This document shows positions 32,652 to 34,333 of a DNA stretch of 34,333 nt, piece after piece. The stretch spans positions 1 to 34,333 of the forward strand of contig JAQUMN010000041.1 in assembly GCA_028718125.1 (NCBI GenBank), read 5' to 3'. This DNA is from Kiritimatiellia bacterium (GTDB lineage Bacteria; Verrucomicrobiota; Kiritimatiellia; JAAZAB01). Position 1 is the stretch's first letter. Each line of letters opens with the position of its first letter. The notes below the pieces were generated by a model. That model saw only the letters and a list, made by a program, of their open reading frames with translations, searched no databases and was not told the DNA's origin. A program made the translations under genes and the position numbers.

Positions 32652-32790
32652 AAATTCCAGGTTCCAAAATCAAAATTCCAAGGAATAGTCATCTTCCGAT
32701 AGAAAACAAAATATATTCTGTTTTTCTTTTCATTATTTCACCTTTGCTTTGATTGATTTCATTTCCGTGAAATTTGGAGCTTGGAATTTC
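32652..32790. repeat. Imperfect inverted repeat in the AT-rich mraY-murD gap
   Basis: The left arm at 32652-32670 (AAATTCCAGGTTCCAAAAT) and the right arm at 32769-32790 are imperfect reverse complements (right arm read backwards: GAAATTCCAAGCTCCAAA, then TTTC). The intervening DNA is AT-rich with poly-T runs, unlike the surrounding genes. It looks like a small non-autonomous repeat element or an insertion remnant in an otherwise tight operon. Confidence 0.55.
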
Positions 32791-32853
32791 GTCAGCGTGG
32801 CTATTCATGATGTTTTTTGTTGTTTATAACAATGCGCAGCGTTCAAGGAGCTA

Positions 32854-34200
32854 ATGCATCTTTATAAAACAGCCCTTGTCCTTGGCCTGGCTTCCAGCGG
32901 GGAAGCCGCCGCCCGGCTCCTGCTGGCTGAAGGCACGCAGGTCTCCGTCATGGATGGCGGGGATTCTGAGATTCTGCGCCGGCGCGCCATGGCCCTGCAA
33001 TCCCTGGGCGCCGAGGTATGCCTGGGAGCGGGGGCGCTGCCCGGGGGGGATTACGAAATTGCCATTGTCAGCCCCGGCATTCCCGCGGCATCCAACACGG
33101 TGAAGGCCGTTATGGATCGCGGCATTCCGGTTGTTTCGGAACTTGAACTGGGCTGGAGCCGCTGCGCTTGCCGCGTGCTGGCAATCAGCGGCTCGAACGG
33201 CAAAAGCACGCTTGTTAAACTGTGCGCCGAGGCGTTGGTGCAGGCCGGTCGGCAGGCGGCCATCGCGGGTAATTACGGCCCGCCGGTCTCCGCCGTGGTC
33301 AGTGAACGCCATGCGCTGGACTGGCTGGTGCTGGAAGTCAGTTCCTTTCAGTTGGAAGCCGTGCAGGCGTTCCGCCCCGACGTTGGTGTGTTGCTTAACG
33401 TGACGCCGAATCACCTGGACCGGCATGGTGATATGCAAACTTACCGGCGGATGAAATCCCGTTTATTTGCACGCATGATGCCGACGGATACCGGCGTTAC
33501 GGATCTGAACATCCTGCCGGAGATCAGGGCTCTGGCCGGTTCGCCCAATCGCTGGATCACTGCGGGTGTTTACCCGGCGGCCGATTTTTTTTATCAGTCC
33601 GGTGCAATTCATAATGCGCTTACGCGGGAAAGAATTGAGTTGCGCGGCACGGTGTTTGACAACGAGATCATGGGCTTGACCGCCGCCGCCGCCGCCGCCG
33701 CGCTCTCGGCCTGCGGTGTTGCGGGGCGGTGCCTGGCGATGGCCGCACGCGCCTTCCAGCCCCTGCCGCACCGCATGCAGGATGTCGGTGCGGTGCGCGG
33801 CATTCATTTTGTTGATGATTCCAAGGCCACGAATCTGGCTGCCCTGATGGCAGCCTTGTGCATGATCCCGCGGCCGATCCGTTTGATTGCCGGTGGGTTG
33901 CCCAAGCGCGAATCCTATGAGCCGGCCCGGAAACTGCTGGCCGAAAAGGTGGCCGGAGTTTATCTGATTGGCCAAGCCGCCGAAGCCATGGCCGCGGCTT
34001 GGCGTGGAACGGCGCCTTGCGTCATCAGCGGAACACTTGCTCGGGCTGTAGCCGAGGCGGGGCGCCAGGCCGTTCGGGATGATACAATCCTGCTGTCACC
34101 CGGCTGTGCCAGTTTTGATCAATTTCGCAATTTTGAGGAGCGCAGCGAGTGTTTTATAAGCGCGATTCGAACGCTATCGCAAGAAAAGGATGGCCGCTAA
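32854..34200 (+). CDS. murD: UDP-MurNAc-L-Ala:D-Glu ligase MurD
   Basis: 448 aa. Features in place: N-terminal Rossmann-type LVLGLASSGEAAARLL, IVSPGIP, the P-loop GSNGKST (113-119), LEVSSFQLE, NVTPNHLDRHG, PHRMQDVG and VDDSKATN, and the C-terminal LLSPGCASFDQFRNFEERS. It adds D-glutamate to UDP-MurNAc-L-Ala. One deviation: the usual HNxxN before the Ala-rich helix reads DNEIM (269-273), followed by seven alanines encoded by six GCC codons and a GCG. AAGGAG lies three bases before the ATG, a short spacing. The 227-bp gap from mraY may hold an internal promoter. Confidence 0.95.
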   Translation: MHLYKTALVLGLASSGEAAARLLLAEGTQVSVMDGGDSEILRRRAMALQSLGAEVCLGAGALPGGDYEIAIVSPGIPAASNTVKAVMDRGIPVVSELELGWSRCACRVLAISGSNGKSTLVKLCAEALVQAGRQAAIAGNYGPPVSAVVSERHALDWLVLEVSSFQLEAVQAFRPDVGVLLNVTPNHLDRHGDMQTYRRMKSRLFARMMPTDTGVTDLNILPEIRALAGSPNRWITAGVYPAADFFYQSGAIHNALTRERIELRGTVFDNEIMGLTAAAAAAALSACGVAGRCLAMAARAFQPLPHRMQDVGAVRGIHFVDDSKATNLAALMAALCMIPRPIRLIAGGLPKRESYEPARKLLAEKVAGVYLIGQAAEAMAAAWRGTAPCVISGTLARAVAEAGRQAVRDDTILLSPGCASFDQFRNFEERSECFISAIRTLSQEKDGR

Positions 34201-34221
34201 AAAAAACTGTCGTGGTGCGAT

Positions 34222-34273
34222 CAAACGTTCGCCCTGTGCGGCAAACGTTCGCGGTGTGTGCGCCAAACGTTCG
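34222..34273. repeat. Three-copy CAAACGTTCG array, right end
   Basis: CAAACGTTCG, the reverse complement of the left-end 10-mer, occurs at 34222-34231, 34242-34251 and 34264-34273, spaced 20 and 22 bp. The third copy extends to TGTGTGCGCCAAACGTTCG (34255-34273), a 19-base exact reverse complement of 60-78. The second copy matches the 17-mer with one mismatch (34235-34251). Confidence 0.75.
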
Positions 34274-34308
34274 CTGACAGATATGGTCACACTTGGTAGT
34301 GTGCGGGC

Positions 34309-34333
34309 ATGAAAAAAACTATCAACAACTGGC
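34309..34333 (+). CDS. Possible 5' end of a further gene (partial)
   Basis: ATG 34309 opens MKKTINNW to the window edge. There is no clear Shine-Dalgarno sequence, and only eight codons can be seen, so this is a guess. If real, the repeat array at 34222-34273 lies 35 bp upstream and could be its operator. Confidence 0.25.

Overview
The window reads as a chromosomal segment of a Gram-negative-type, meso-diaminopimelate bacterium with a moderately GC-rich genome. The style recalls the PVC/Kiritimatiellota or Omnitrophota-like groups: a dcw cluster next to many envelope-glycan genes, an nfeD-slipin pair, mixed start codons and clear Shine-Dalgarno sites. That placement is an impression from gene content, not a computed phylogeny. 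I saw no rRNA, tRNA, CRISPR array or transposase.

Layout. (1) 1-414: no convincing gene; three copies of a CGAACGTTTG-type repeat near the left edge. (2) 415-4284, plus strand: a B12-binding radical SAM protein, a SAM methyltransferase and a polytopic GT-C-like glycosyltransferase; the first two are visibly AT-richer than the rest. (3) 4373-9437, minus strand: an aminotransferase and an acetolactate-synthase-like TPP enzyme that overlap by 8 nt, then a membrane GT2 and a zinc-ribbon methyltransferase. (4) 9718-16628, minus strand: a large polytopic protein, a sugar-nucleotide epimerase/dehydratase, a second polytopic protein and an 821-aa membrane/spermidine-synthase-like fusion. A DUF2142 membrane protein (16950-18380) diverges from this group. 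(5) 18591-20774, minus strand: nfeD-type membrane serine protease plus slipin. (6) 20938-23875: a kinase-like protein on plus, convergent with a tandem-domain GT2 on minus. (7) 24180-34200, plus strand: mraZ, two small unknown genes, rsmH, an ftsL-like gene, ftsI, murE, murF, mraY and murD. (8) 34201-34333: three more CGAACGTTTG-type repeats, inverted relative to the left-edge set.

How the genes fit together. Regions 2-4 and 6 look like accessory surface-polysaccharide or glycoprotein synthesis: undecaprenyl-phosphate-sugar synthesis by the GT2, several GT-C-like membrane transferases, nucleotide-sugar modification and methylation. Region 7 is the cell-wall and division cluster and makes lipid I precursors from UDP-MurNAc; it must continue beyond the window, because ftsW, murG and murC are not present. 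MraZ probably regulates this cluster through three 10-bp-spaced boxes upstream of its own gene.

The less ordinary observations are the paired triple-repeat arrays at the two window ends, two undescribed small genes between mraZ and rsmH with an 18-bp tandem repeat, a probable frameshift at the N-terminus of the tandem GT2, a likely leaderless kinase-like gene, and a MurD that lacks the usual HNxxN motif.
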